DNA from: RYN-133 sp963708645
Lineage (GTDB): Bacteria; Actinomycetota; Actinomycetes; Mycobacteriales; Jatrophihabitantaceae
Length of the DNA stretch: 64,000 nt
Direction of reading: 5' to 3'
Assembly (NCBI GenBank): GCA_963708645.1
Contig: CAVPTA010000002.1
Location: forward strand, 248,001-312,000
In this document: in pieces, positions 1 through 7,992 of the stretch
Numbering within the stretch: position 1 is the stretch's first letter
Layout of the letters: each line of letters begins with the position of its first letter
Notes under the pieces: generated by a model
Told to the model about the DNA's origin: nothing
What the model saw: the letters and a program-made list of their open reading frames with translations, nothing else
The model's database searches: none
Position numbers and translations under genes: made by a program

Positions 1-380
1 GGGAACTGCTGACAACGCTCGCCGAACATCACGTGCCGTGCGCGCTCGTCACGATGTCCTATACCGCGCTCACGACGCCGATCATCGACCAGCTGCCGGT
101 CAACACCTTCGCTGCGGTGGTCACCGGTGATCAGGTCAACGACGGCAAGCCGCACCCGGAGCCGTACCTCACCGCGATGGCTCGACTGGGCGTGGGCGCG
201 GCGGGGTGCGTGGCGATCGAGGATTCGCCGACCGGGGTGGCCTCGGCCGAGGCCGCGGGATGCCTCGTCGTGGCCGTCCCGAACCACGTGCCGATCGAGG
301 CGGCGCCCGGACGGATCATCGTCGACTCGCTGACCGACCTCGACCCGAACGTGTTGTCCGAGCTGGTGCGGCGGCGGTGA
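1..380 (+). CDS. HAD-superfamily hydrolase, C-terminal part (cut by window start)
   Basis: The open frame is already running at base 3 and ends at the TGA at 378-380, so about 125 C-terminal residues are visible. They contain the HAD motif III lysine in DGKPHPEPY and motif IV in IEDSPTGVASAEAAG, which bind the aspartyl-phosphate and Mg2+. The arrangement and spacing resemble the beta-phosphoglucomutase/phosphatase-like subfamily of cytosolic phosphohydrolases. The nucleophile motif (DxDxT) lies outside the window, so substrate cannot be guessed. Its stop overlaps the GTG of the next gene (GTGA), which indicates co-transcription and translational coupling. Confidence 0.85.
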   Translation, partial: ELLTTLAEHHVPCALVTMSYTALTTPIIDQLPVNTFAAVVTGDQVNDGKPHPEPYLTAMARLGVGAAGCVAIEDSPTGVASAEAAGCLVVAVPNHVPIEAAPGRIIVDSLTDLDPNVLSELVRRR

Positions 381-1486
381 TCACCGAGATCCTGCCGAGC
401 GCGTTCGCGGTGCTCGGCGAAGCACAGTTCACCGATTCACTCGACCTCGCTACGCGCGCAGGTCCGGCTCGTCGCATCGCACTTCTGCTCGTCGACGGCC
501 TCGGCCACGAGCTGTTGCCACGCGCCGCGGCGACCGCGCCGTTGTTGGCCGATGTCGTTGCCGGGCGCGCCGGCTCGTTGTCGCGGCTCGACTGCACCCT
601 GCCGTCGACCACCCCGACGAGCCTGGTGTCGTTGGCGACCGGCGTCACGCCCGGCGAGCACGGCATCGTCGGATTCACCGTCAACCTCCCCGGCACGAGT
701 CGCGTCCTCGTCCACATCCTGTGGCGCGGCGATCCTGATCCCGCCGGCTGGCAACCTGTGCCGACGGTCTACGAACGCGCGACCACCGTCGCGAGCTCGG
801 TCGTCCTGCCCGACCAGTTCCGGGGGAGCGGGCTGACCGAGGCGGCCTACCGCGGCGCCGACTTCGTCGGCGTCGACAAGGACACCGACGTCGTCGACGC
901 GATGCTCACGAAACTGCGGTCAGGGCCCGGCTTCGTGTTCGGCTACTTCGCCCGGGTCGACACCGCGGCCCACGTGCACGGCGTCGCCTCGCAGCAATGG
1001 GACCAGGCCGCGGCATGGACGGGTGAGCAGCTCGAGCGTCTTGTCGCCGGTCTACCGGACGACGCCGCCTTGCTGGTCACTGCCGACCACGGCGGACTCG
1101 ATGTCCCCTCGACATCACGCCTCGACATCGCCGACGACGTGCGGCTGAGCGCGGGGCTCCGGGTCGTGGCCGGCGAACCCCGCTTCCGTTACCTGCATGC
1201 CGAGCCGGGCGCTGCCACGGACGTCCATGCCGCGTGGACGGAGGTGCTCGGCGCCCGGGCCGACGTCTACACCCGCGAGCAGGCGATCGCCGCAGGGCTG
1301 TTCGGCCCGGTGGCACCCCAGCATCTGCAACGCATCGGCGATGTCGTAGTCGTGTGCAACGGTGACACTGTGGTGTTCGCACGAGAGCACGAACCCGACG
1401 AGATTGCCAAGCTTGTCGGGTTCCACGGCTCTACGACGCCGGCCGAGACGGCGATCCCGCTCATCTGCTTCACCGGCCGGCCATGA
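377..1486 (+). CDS. Alkaline-phosphatase-fold phosphodiesterase / nucleotide pyrophosphatase family protein
   Basis: A 369-residue protein of the type I phosphodiesterase/nucleotide pyrophosphatase family (Phosphodiest domain). The metal site is recognisable: LLVDGLG near residue 35 supplies the first Asp, LPSTTPTSLVSLATG carries the presumed nucleophilic Thr, and VTADHGG supplies the later Asp and His. Such enzymes hydrolyse phosphodiester or pyrophosphate bonds using two Zn ions; the natural substrate is unknown. The reading frame extends upstream to 206, but that part shadows the HAD gene, so GTG 377 (overlapping the previous stop) is the chosen start. The last four bases overlap the next gene as ATGA. 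Confidence 0.85.
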   Translation: MITEILPSAFAVLGEAQFTDSLDLATRAGPARRIALLLVDGLGHELLPRAAATAPLLADVVAGRAGSLSRLDCTLPSTTPTSLVSLATGVTPGEHGIVGFTVNLPGTSRVLVHILWRGDPDPAGWQPVPTVYERATTVASSVVLPDQFRGSGLTEAAYRGADFVGVDKDTDVVDAMLTKLRSGPGFVFGYFARVDTAAHVHGVASQQWDQAAAWTGEQLERLVAGLPDDAALLVTADHGGLDVPSTSRLDIADDVRLSAGLRVVAGEPRFRYLHAEPGAATDVHAAWTEVLGARADVYTREQAIAAGLFGPVAPQHLQRIGDVVVVCNGDTVVFAREHEPDEIAKLVGFHGSTTPAETAIPLICFTGRP

Positions 1487-2958
1487 CCGGTCCGAAGACC
1501 GACGTGCCGCAGCTGGCGCGAACGCCGGTCTTCGGGGCAGCGGTGGCGCTCGGCGTAGCGCTCTCGGCCTTCAGCGCCGGGTACGGCTACGAACGCGATG
1601 AGCTCTACTTCCGCATGCTCCCACCCGCGTGGGGCTACATCGATCAAGGTCCGCTGACGCCGCTCATCGCGCGTGGCATGCGCAATGTGCTCGGCGATCA
1701 GACGTGGACGGTGCGCATCGCCGCCACGCTGGCGACGATGGCCACGGTGGTCGTCATCGCCCTGCTAACCCGCGAGTTCGGCGGCGGCCGTGCCCCGCAG
1801 ACCCTCGCGGCGTGGAGTTTCGCGTTTGCCGCACTCCCGATGATCCTCGGCCACACGCTGTTGACGGCGACCGTCGACATGCCCGTGTGGCCGGCAATCG
1901 TGTTGTTCGTCGTCCGCGTGGTCAAGCGAGCCGAGCCGCGCTGGTGGCTGGCCGCGGGCGCGGTCGCGGGTGTGAGCCTGTACAACAAGCTGCTCGTCGC
2001 TGTGTTGCTGATCGCGCTCGTCGTCGGCGTGCTCGCGGTCGGGCCGCGCCGGCTGCTGTGGTCACGGTGGGTGGCGCTCGCCGCCCTGCTCGGCTTCGTC
2101 GTCGGCCTGCCCAACCTGATCTACCAGGTGGCGAACGGATTCCCCGAACTGTCGATGGGACATGCCCTGGCCGACCACAACAGCTCGTCCGTGCACATCG
2201 TCATGTGGCCGTTCCTGATCATCATGCTCGGACCGCCGCTGGTGCCGATCTGGATCGCCGGGTTGGTCGCGCTGTGGCGTGACCGCTCGCTGCGGTTCAT
2301 CGCCGTCGCGTTCCCGGTTCTGCTCGCGCTCGTGTTCGTGATGGGCTCGCAGTTCTACTACCCGTTCGGTCTGCTTGCCGTGCTGTTCGCCGCCGGCTGC
2401 CGACCGGCGTGGCAGTGGGTGTCGACACGGACGGTGTGGCGGCGACTGCTCGTCATCGGCGTGGTCGTCAATGCGCTGGTTAGCTCGCTGCTCGCCCTGC
2501 CGATAGTCCCGCTCGGGTCGTTGTCCGACACGCCGATCGCGTCGATCAGCCAGGTTGCCCAGGACAGCGTCGGGTGGCCGCGCTACGTCGCGCAGGTGGC
2601 CTCGGTCTATCGCCAACTGTCACCCGCCGAACGTGCACGCACCGTTGTCTATGCGAGCAACTACGGCGAGGCCGGCGCCATCGACCGCTACGGTCCCGGC
2701 GACGGCCTGCCGGCGGTTTACAGCGCGCACAACCAACTCGTCGACGAGGGTCGCCCGCCCGACTCGACCACCACGGTCGTGTTCGTCGGCGGTCAGTACG
2801 GCGACACCGGCCGGTGGTTCGATTCGTGCACGGTCAGGGCACATCTCGACAACGAACTCGGCATCGACAACGAGGAGCAGGGCGAACCGGTCGCCGTGTG
2901 TCGCGGGCCGAAGGCACCGTGGCCGCAACTGTGGCCGCGGCTGCACCACCTGGACTGA
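1483..2958 (+). CDS. Glycosyltransferase family 39-like integral membrane protein
   Basis: A 491-residue polytopic membrane protein. The first loop has the sequence ERDELYF followed by GYIDQGPLTPL, the acidic motif typical of ArnT/PMT-type (GT-C, family 39) transferases that use polyprenyl-phosphate sugars. About ten hydrophobic segments follow, and the last 150 residues form a soluble, probably extracytoplasmic, domain. The acceptor is unknown; membrane-bound protein or lipid glycosylation is inferred only from the family. It starts at an ATG overlapping the previous stop, so the first three genes form one operon. Its 3' end, including the stop codon, lies inside a 16-bp tandem repeat. Confidence 0.8.
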   Translation: MTGPKTDVPQLARTPVFGAAVALGVALSAFSAGYGYERDELYFRMLPPAWGYIDQGPLTPLIARGMRNVLGDQTWTVRIAATLATMATVVVIALLTREFGGGRAPQTLAAWSFAFAALPMILGHTLLTATVDMPVWPAIVLFVVRVVKRAEPRWWLAAGAVAGVSLYNKLLVAVLLIALVVGVLAVGPRRLLWSRWVALAALLGFVVGLPNLIYQVANGFPELSMGHALADHNSSSVHIVMWPFLIIMLGPPLVPIWIAGLVALWRDRSLRFIAVAFPVLLALVFVMGSQFYYPFGLLAVLFAAGCRPAWQWVSTRTVWRRLLVIGVVVNALVSSLLALPIVPLGSLSDTPIASISQVAQDSVGWPRYVAQVASVYRQLSPAERARTVVYASNYGEAGAIDRYGPGDGLPAVYSAHNQLVDEGRPPDSTTTVVFVGGQYGDTGRWFDSCTVRAHLDNELGIDNEEQGEPVAVCRGPKAPWPQLWPRLHHLD

Positions 2959-3041
2959 GCACCACCTGGACTGAGCACCACCTGAGAAAGGACCGAGCAC
3001 CACCTGGACCGAGCCCCACCTGGTCCGAGCACCGGACTGAG
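2944..3041. repeat. 16-bp minisatellite between two convergent gene ends
   Basis: Five full units and one partial unit of CACCACCTGGACTGAG-like sequence start at 2944, 2960, 2976, 2998, 3014 and 3030. Units 1 and 2 are identical, unit 3 carries a 6-bp insertion, and later units have point changes. Unit 1 contains the last codons and the stop of the glycosyltransferase gene, and the array ends exactly at the stop codon of the convergent PPOX gene. Confidence 0.85.
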
Positions 3042-3473
3042 TCAGTGCCCGGCCATGTCGTCCATGCCTACGAGCTTGGTCGGGGTCAGCCGCATCAGTA
3101 ACTCGCCCTGAACAGCGTTACGCCGACCGTATTCGTCGGCGTGCTCGTCACCCATGTAGCGCCGTGCGATCGCGATCGAGGCCGGCAGCATTGCGACCGG
3201 ATCGGTTTCGATGCTCACGGTGCCCTCGACGCTCGCGAACGCGTACGGCGGTTCCTCGAGGTCTGCGGTGAGGGCGGCCCGAGGATCGCGGCGCAACGTG
3301 CGCCCTTTCACGGTCGCCTCGTTCGTCATGAACAGCAGATCGTCGCCGTCGATCACGAACCAGATCGGTGCGACGTGCGGACGACCGTCGGCACGCACCG
3401 TCGCCAGCTTCCCGGTGTGCGTGCCGGCGGCGAGGAATTCGTAGACGCGCTCACGGCTCATTGGTTTCGGCAT
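3042..3473 (-). CDS. PPOX-class (pyridoxamine 5'-phosphate oxidase-fold) F420/FMN-dependent oxidoreductase
   Basis: A split-barrel protein of about 143 residues. The segments GKLATVRADGRPHVAPIWFV and KGRTLRRDPRAALT are the standard phosphate- and flavin-contacting strands of the TIGR03618-type family, in which many actinobacterial members use F420 rather than FMN. The reaction is unknown. Longer starts read back through the nuclease gene; ATG 3473 (or ATG 3461) gives the domain a normal beginning and overlaps the upstream nuclease gene by 11-23 bases, suggesting coupled expression. Confidence 0.8.
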   Translation of the reverse strand: MPKPMSRERVYEFLAAGTHTGKLATVRADGRPHVAPIWFVIDGDDLLFMTNEATVKGRTLRRDPRAALTADLEEPPYAFASVEGTVSIETDPVAMLPASIAIARRYMGDEHADEYGRRNAVQGELLMRLTPTKLVGMDDMAGH

Positions 3474-4422
3474 GCATCCAGTGTGCAAAATCGCTGGGGA
3501 ACGGCGGGGGAGTGCCCCCGAACGCCGGGCACAGATCATGGTGATCGCACCACTCGCACAACCGTCCGGGACTCGGTCGGAAATCGGCCTCGCGGGTCGC
3601 GCGCTCGATCGCGGCCCAGATGGCCTGCACGGTGCGCTCGAAGCGGGTGAGCTCGTCGGCGTCGGGCTCATAGGACAGCGTGTCGGTATCGGCGAGATAC
3701 ATCAGCCGCAACTGCTTGGGGACGACCCCTCGCGTGCGCCAGAGCACCAGTGCGTAGAACTTCATCTGGAACAGCGCCTTGGCCTCGAACGCCTCGCGCG
3801 GCGTCGCGCCGGTCTTGTAGTCGACGACTCGGAGCTCGCCGTTGTCGTTCTCGTCGAGGCGGTCGATGTAACCGCGCAGCCGCAGCCCGTCGATGACGAC
3901 CTCTACCCGCTGCTCGCGGGCCACCGGCTCGAGCCGCGACGGATCTTCGAGCGCGAAGTAGTTGCCGAGCAGCTGGGACGCGGACGCCAGCCAATCGGCC
4001 AGGTCGGCGCCACCGTCGTCATCGGTGCCTGTGTGCTCGAACAGCGCCGCGATGTCGGGCTCGTCGGCGGCCATGCGCTGCCAGACCTCGGGCAAGAGCT
4101 CGCGCGCCGCCTCGAGCGTGCGCCCGGCGGCCGGCAGTTCGAACAACTGCTCCAGGACGGCGTGCACCATCGTGCCGCGCACTGCTGCTCGCGACGGTGT
4201 CTCGGGCAGGTGGTCGATCGTGCGGAACCGGTACAGCAGCGGACATGCCTTGAAATCAGCGGCGCGCGAGGGCGACAGCGAACCGATTATCGCCGGTGGC
4301 AGTGGTGCGTCGACGGCTGCGTCCATCTCTGCGTCCATCTCTGTGTCTACCTCGGCGTCCACCACGGCATCCATCACGTCCTCGACCCTAGATTCGGGGT
4401 CTGACACTTTCGCGCACGACAC
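3451..4422 (-). CDS. RecB-family PD-(D/E)XK exonuclease
   Basis: A 323-residue single-domain nuclease of the PDDEXK_1 (RecB C-terminal) type. Visible signatures are SPSRAADFKACPLLYRFR near the N-terminus, RGYIDRLDENDNGELRVVDYKTG with the catalytic Asp and Lys of the PD-(D/E)XK site, and a C-terminal GRLCEWCDHHDLCPAF cysteine group that, with the earlier Cys, is expected to hold a 4Fe-4S cluster. A RecB homologue (Rv2119) sits in the same neighbourhood as trmI and mpa in M. tuberculosis, so the location supports the call. The first 40 residues are an acidic repeat (VDA/MDA) encoded by tandem repeats and are probably dispensable. Confidence 0.85.
   Translation of the reverse strand: MSCAKVSDPESRVEDVMDAVVDAEVDTEMDAEMDAAVDAPLPPAIIGSLSPSRAADFKACPLLYRFRTIDHLPETPSRAAVRGTMVHAVLEQLFELPAAGRTLEAARELLPEVWQRMAADEPDIAALFEHTGTDDDGGADLADWLASASQLLGNYFALEDPSRLEPVAREQRVEVVIDGLRLRGYIDRLDENDNGELRVVDYKTGATPREAFEAKALFQMKFYALVLWRTRGVVPKQLRLMYLADTDTLSYEPDADELTRFERTVQAIWAAIERATREADFRPSPGRLCEWCDHHDLCPAFGGTPPPFPSDFAHWMHAETNEP
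4313..4385. repeat. Degenerate 12-bp tandem repeat encoding an acidic N-terminal tail
   Basis: On the minus strand, repeated ATGGACGC / GTGGACGC units encode alternating M/V-D-A/T triplets (MDAVVDAEVDTEMDAEMDAAVDA) at the start of the RecB-family nuclease. No homologue needs this segment, and its length probably varies between strains. Confidence 0.6.
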
Positions 4423-4426
4423 CCGG

Positions 4427-5512
4427 TCAGAGTGAGCCGAAGCGGCCGAGCGGCCAGAAGATCAGGAAGGCCTTGCCGATCACCTTGTCGATCGGGACCG
4501 GCCCGAACACGCGGCTGTCCTCGGAGTCGCACCGGTTGTCGCCCATCACGAACAGATCACCCTTGGGCACCTTGTACGAACGCGTGCCGTTGGGCGACGT
4601 GCCGTGGCAGGACTTGTTCACATACGGCTCGTCCAGGAGCTGGCCGTTGATGTAGACCTTGCGGTTGCGGATCTGCAGCTTGTCGCCCGCAACGCCGATG
4701 ACCCGCTTGATCAGCACCTGGTCCTTGGCCTGGGACCAACATTGTCGCCTCTGAGGGCACCCAGGGCGCTTACCGGGGTTGTTGAACACCACGATGTCGC
4801 CGCGCTGGGGATCGTGGAAGTCGTAAGAGAGCTTCTGCACCAGCACGTGGTCGTCGTTGCAGTTGCTGCACCCGTGCAGCGTCGGCTCCATCGATGCTGA
4901 CGGCACGTAGTACGGCGCCACGACGTAGGTGCGCAGTGCCCACGCGGCGGCCAGCGCGATCACGATCACGATGACGAATGTGCGCAGCCGCCGCACCCAG
5001 CTCGGCAGGCCGCGGCTTGCCTTCTTGTCCGGCTTCTTCTCCTCTGTCGAGGCTTGCTTGGCTGACTGGGGCGCAGCTTCGGTGTTCTCGGCCGGCTTGT
5101 CGCTGGCCTGCTCATCCGGCTTCTCGGCCGTCCGCTCGTCCGCCTTGTCGTCCGCCTTGTCGGCCGACTTCTCGTCGGCCTTGTCGTCGGCCCCCTGGTC
5201 GGCCTCGGCGAGGTCCTCGTCGTAGATCAGCGGCGCGGCTGCCGACGGCCGCGGACGGTGCCGCCGTTCCGGCTCAGGTTCGTACTCGCCCTCTGACTCG
5301 GGTGCGGGTTCCTGCTTCGGCTCGGCGTCGGGTTTCGGCTCGGCGTCCTGCTCGGGTTCCGGCCCGGTGTCGGACCGAAAACTCGCTACCCGCCCGGCCA
5401 GCTCCTCGGTACGGCGATGGATCTCGGCCAACCGTTCTTCAAGACCGCCGGCGGACGACGTCGTAGCGCCGTCCGCATCGTTCGAGTCGGCCTCCACGCC
5501 GTCATCTGCCAC
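4427..5512 (-). CDS. lepB: Signal peptidase I with long charged N-terminal extension
   Basis: Type I signal peptidase that cleaves secretory signal peptides on the outer face of the membrane. From GTG 5512 it has 361 residues. About 175 residues of cytoplasmic low-complexity sequence rich in Glu, Pro, Lys, Asp and Ala precede one membrane segment (about 178-196). The catalytic Ser follows in PSASMEPTL (Ser207), the catalytic Lys in LIKRVIGVAGD (Lys269), then the MGDNR box and a final aromatic/basic tail. The frame stays open to 5653, but that part crosses the divergent M50 gene, so the GTG at 5512 is preferred. The 50-base gap to the M50 gene must hold both promoters. Confidence 0.92.
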   Translation of the reverse strand: MADDGVEADSNDADGATTSSAGGLEERLAEIHRRTEELAGRVASFRSDTGPEPEQDAEPKPDAEPKQEPAPESEGEYEPEPERRHRPRPSAAAPLIYDEDLAEADQGADDKADEKSADKADDKADERTAEKPDEQASDKPAENTEAAPQSAKQASTEEKKPDKKASRGLPSWVRRLRTFVIVIVIALAAAWALRTYVVAPYYVPSASMEPTLHGCSNCNDDHVLVQKLSYDFHDPQRGDIVVFNNPGKRPGCPQRRQCWSQAKDQVLIKRVIGVAGDKLQIRNRKVYINGQLLDEPYVNKSCHGTSPNGTRSYKVPKGDLFVMGDNRCDSEDSRVFGPVPIDKVIGKAFLIFWPLGRFGSL

Positions 5513-5562
5513 CGCCGTACCGTAGCCGGAAACCGGCTCCCTCGCCCCGTACAGTCGCCAGC

Positions 5563-6693
5563 ATGAGCGGGGATCCTCAGCGCGGCCGCCGGGTCGTGCA
5601 CGTTCGGATGCTCCGCATCGGACGCTTCTTCGGCGTACCGCTGTATTTCGCACCGTCCTGGCTGGTCATCTCGGCGTTGCTGACGGTCAGCTACGGCCCG
5701 TTCATCCAGCAGGCCGTCGACGGCATCTCGGCGAGTTCGGCCTACCTGCTCGCGTTCTGCTACACCGTGCTGTTCGCGTTCTGCGTGCTCGCCCACGAGC
5801 TGGGCCACACGGCGGTGAGTCTGGCGCTGCACCATCGTGTCAAACGAGTGGTGATCTTCCTGCTCGGTGGCGTCTCGGAGATCGAGACCGAGCCCGAACG
5901 CCCGCGCGACGAGTTCCTGATCGCTGCGGCCGGTCCGTTCGTGTCGCTCGTGCTCACCGGCGCCGCGCTGCTCGGATACCTCGCTGCACCACACGATTCG
6001 ATGCTGGGCGTGTTGTTGCTGCTGCTCACCTGGGCCAACGGCGTCGTGGTCGTGTTCAACACGTTGCCCGGCCTGCCGCTCGACGGTGGACGGTTGTTGC
6101 GCTCGGCGGTCTGGGCGATCTCGAAGTCGCGGCTGACCGGCACGGTCGTCGGTGCGTGGGCCGGCCGCGCCCTCGCGGTCGTGGTGTTCGGAGCGAGCCT
6201 GATCGGCAACAGAACCGGGTTCGGCATCTTCTACGGCCTCGTCGGCGCGATGCTCGCCGTCTATCTGTGGGCTGCCGCGGGACAGTCGCTCAAACACGCA
6301 CAGGTACTGGCAAAGGTTCCGAAGCTCGAGCTCGAAGCATTGTTGCGCCCAGGCCTGCTGGTGCCCGCTGACCTGTCGATCGACGCCGCGTTGCGACGGC
6401 TGTGGGACAGCCGCACCCGCGGCCTCGTGATCGTCGACGCGTTCGACAAACCGGCGGCGATCGTCGATGAGGCCCGCGTGAACACGATCGCGCCCGACCG
6501 GCGGCCATGGGTTTCGTTGCGCGAGGTCGCGCGCCCGCTCGAGGACGGGCTCATCCTGCCGCGAGGGCTCGCCGGGCAGGCCCTGCTCGACGCCGTGAGC
6601 AGGACTCCGGCCAACGAATACCTCGTCGTCGATCCGGACGGTGCACCGGCCGGCATCCTCGCCACCGCCGACCTTGCGGCAGCGTTGGCCTGA
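5563..6693 (+). CDS. Site-2-type M50 membrane metalloprotease
   Basis: A 376-residue intramembrane zinc protease of the S2P/M50 family. HELGH at 78-82 gives two zinc ligands and the catalytic Glu, and LDGGRLLR near 174 gives the third ligand. Multiple hydrophobic segments surround them. The last 130 residues form a soluble, CBS-like domain (VPADLSIDAALRRLW ... RGLVIVDAFDKPAAIV), the usual arrangement of actinobacterial members such as Rv2625c. Its natural substrate is unknown. It is divergent from lepB and lies just upstream of the tRNA methyltransferase gene. Confidence 0.88.
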   Translation: MSGDPQRGRRVVHVRMLRIGRFFGVPLYFAPSWLVISALLTVSYGPFIQQAVDGISASSAYLLAFCYTVLFAFCVLAHELGHTAVSLALHHRVKRVVIFLLGGVSEIETEPERPRDEFLIAAAGPFVSLVLTGAALLGYLAAPHDSMLGVLLLLLTWANGVVVVFNTLPGLPLDGGRLLRSAVWAISKSRLTGTVVGAWAGRALAVVVFGASLIGNRTGFGIFYGLVGAMLAVYLWAAAGQSLKHAQVLAKVPKLELEALLRPGLLVPADLSIDAALRRLWDSRTRGLVIVDAFDKPAAIVDEARVNTIAPDRRPWVSLREVARPLEDGLILPRGLAGQALLDAVSRTPANEYLVVDPDGAPAGILATADLAAALA

Positions 6694-6721
6694 TGAGCGA
6701 CGTTTGCGGAGCGATGGGCAA

Positions 6722-7568
6722 TTGAGCGTCAACGCAGCGCCCGGGTCCGGGCCGTTCCGTCCCGGCGAGCGGGTGCAACTCAGTGATCCCAAGGGGCGCT
6801 TGCACACCGTCACGCTCGAGGCGGGCAAGCAGTTCCACACCCATCGCGGCGCGATCGAGCACGACGCACTCATCGGTGCGCCTGAGGGCAGTGTCGTGAG
6901 CTCGAGCGCCGGGACGCTCTACCTGGCCCTGCGTCCGCTGCTGGTCGACTTCGTGTTGTCGATGCCACGTGGCGCCGCAGTGATCTACCCGAAGGACGCG
7001 GCGCAAATCGTCACGATGGGAGACATCCATCCCGGCGCGACCGTGCTCGAGGCCGGCGCCGGGTCGGGGTCGCTGACGTGTGCGCTGCTGCGCGCGGTCG
7101 GTTCGTCCGGACGGGTGATCTCCTACGAGATCCGCGACGACCACGCCGAGGTCGCCGTACGCAACGTGACGACCTTCTTCGGCGAGCGTCCCGACAACTG
7201 GGAGCTACGTATCGGCGACGCCGCAGCGCACGACGCGAGCGAGTCTGTCGACCGCGTCATCCTCGACATGCTCAGCCCGTGGGAGGTGCTCGCGCCCATG
7301 GCAGCGGCGCTGCATCCCGGCGGCGTCCTCATCGGGCTACGTGGCCGCGACGACGCAGGTGTCGCGCCTGGTCGAGGCGATCCGCGAAGCCGGCGGCTTC
7401 ACCGAGCCTGCCGCGTGGGAGACGTTCATGCGCGGCTGGCATGTCGTCGGTCTCGCGGTGCGTCCGGAACACCGCATGATCGGCCACACGGCGTTCCTGG
7501 TGAGCGCGAGGCGCCTGGCGCCCGGCGTCACGGCCCCGCCACGGCAGCGCCGCCCGGCCAAGGGCTGA
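6722..7568 (+). CDS. trmI: tRNA (adenine-58-N1) methyltransferase TrmI, one +1 frameshift
   Basis: TrmI methylates A58 in the T-loop of tRNA. The first frame contains RGERVQLSDPKG-like N-terminal sequence, YPKDAAQIVTMGDIHPG and the SAM-binding motif VLEAGAGSGSLTCALLRAVG, ending at ALHPGGVLIG. The conserved continuation (Y)VAATTQVSRLVEAIREAGGF ... TAFLVSARRLAPG is in the next frame from 7341. Removing one G from the GGG at about 7334-7336 restores YVAATTQVSRL. TTG 6722, ten bases after GGAG, is the best start but not certain. The gene abuts the convergent ferredoxin gene, with stop codons back to back (TGATCA). A trmI next to mpa is normal in actinobacteria (Rv2118c). Confidence 0.85.
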
Positions 7569-7844
7569 TCAGGCGTCCGGGCCGGCCACTTCGACGTCGT
7601 CGTCGGTGCGGACGACGTGGATGCAGTCGCCCGGGCATTCCTTGGCCGAACTGATGACGTCAAGGCGCAGCCCCGCCGGAACCGATGCGCGCTGGCCCGG
7701 CGTGGCGAGCAGGTCGCCTGAGTCGTTCTTCACATACGCAAGCCCGTCGATGTCGAACTCGAAGACCTCGGGGGCGTACTGGACGCACAGGCCGTCGCCG
7801 GTGCACAGCTCCTGGTCGATCCAGACCGAAAGATCGTCGGGCAT
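7569..7844 (-). CDS. Single-cluster ferredoxin (3Fe-4S or 4Fe-4S type)
   Basis: A 91-residue acidic protein of the actinobacterial small ferredoxin family. Cysteines lie in ELCTGDGLCVQYAPEVFEF and AKECPGDC, the CxxxxxC...CxxxC layout of one-cluster ferredoxins that pass electrons to P450s or similar enzymes. Its partner is not evident here. It is transcribed away from the proteasomal ATPase gene, and the 148-base divergent gap holds the promoters of both. Confidence 0.85.
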   Translation of the reverse strand: MPDDLSVWIDQELCTGDGLCVQYAPEVFEFDIDGLAYVKNDSGDLLATPGQRASVPAGLRLDVISSAKECPGDCIHVVRTDDDVEVAGPDA

Positions 7845-7992
7845 GCCGTGTGGACCCCATGTTTCGTCGAGATTGCAAAGCCGGTCATGAGCCGTTCTAC
7901 CGGCTCGGCGTCCACCCTAATTGCCCGCCCGGGACACCTGTGCTGTGTAGGGTGAGTTCTCGCGAACACTCCACCAACCTGGAGGTGGCCGC

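Noticed and set aside
4313..5500. Short tandem repeats in recB and lepB as a CRISPR-like array
   Set aside because: Repeats are in coding frame, degenerate and without unique spacers.
5386..6873. 495-codon frame antisense to the M50 protease
   Set aside because: Antisense shadow; the plus-strand gene has clear HELGH and LDGGR motifs.
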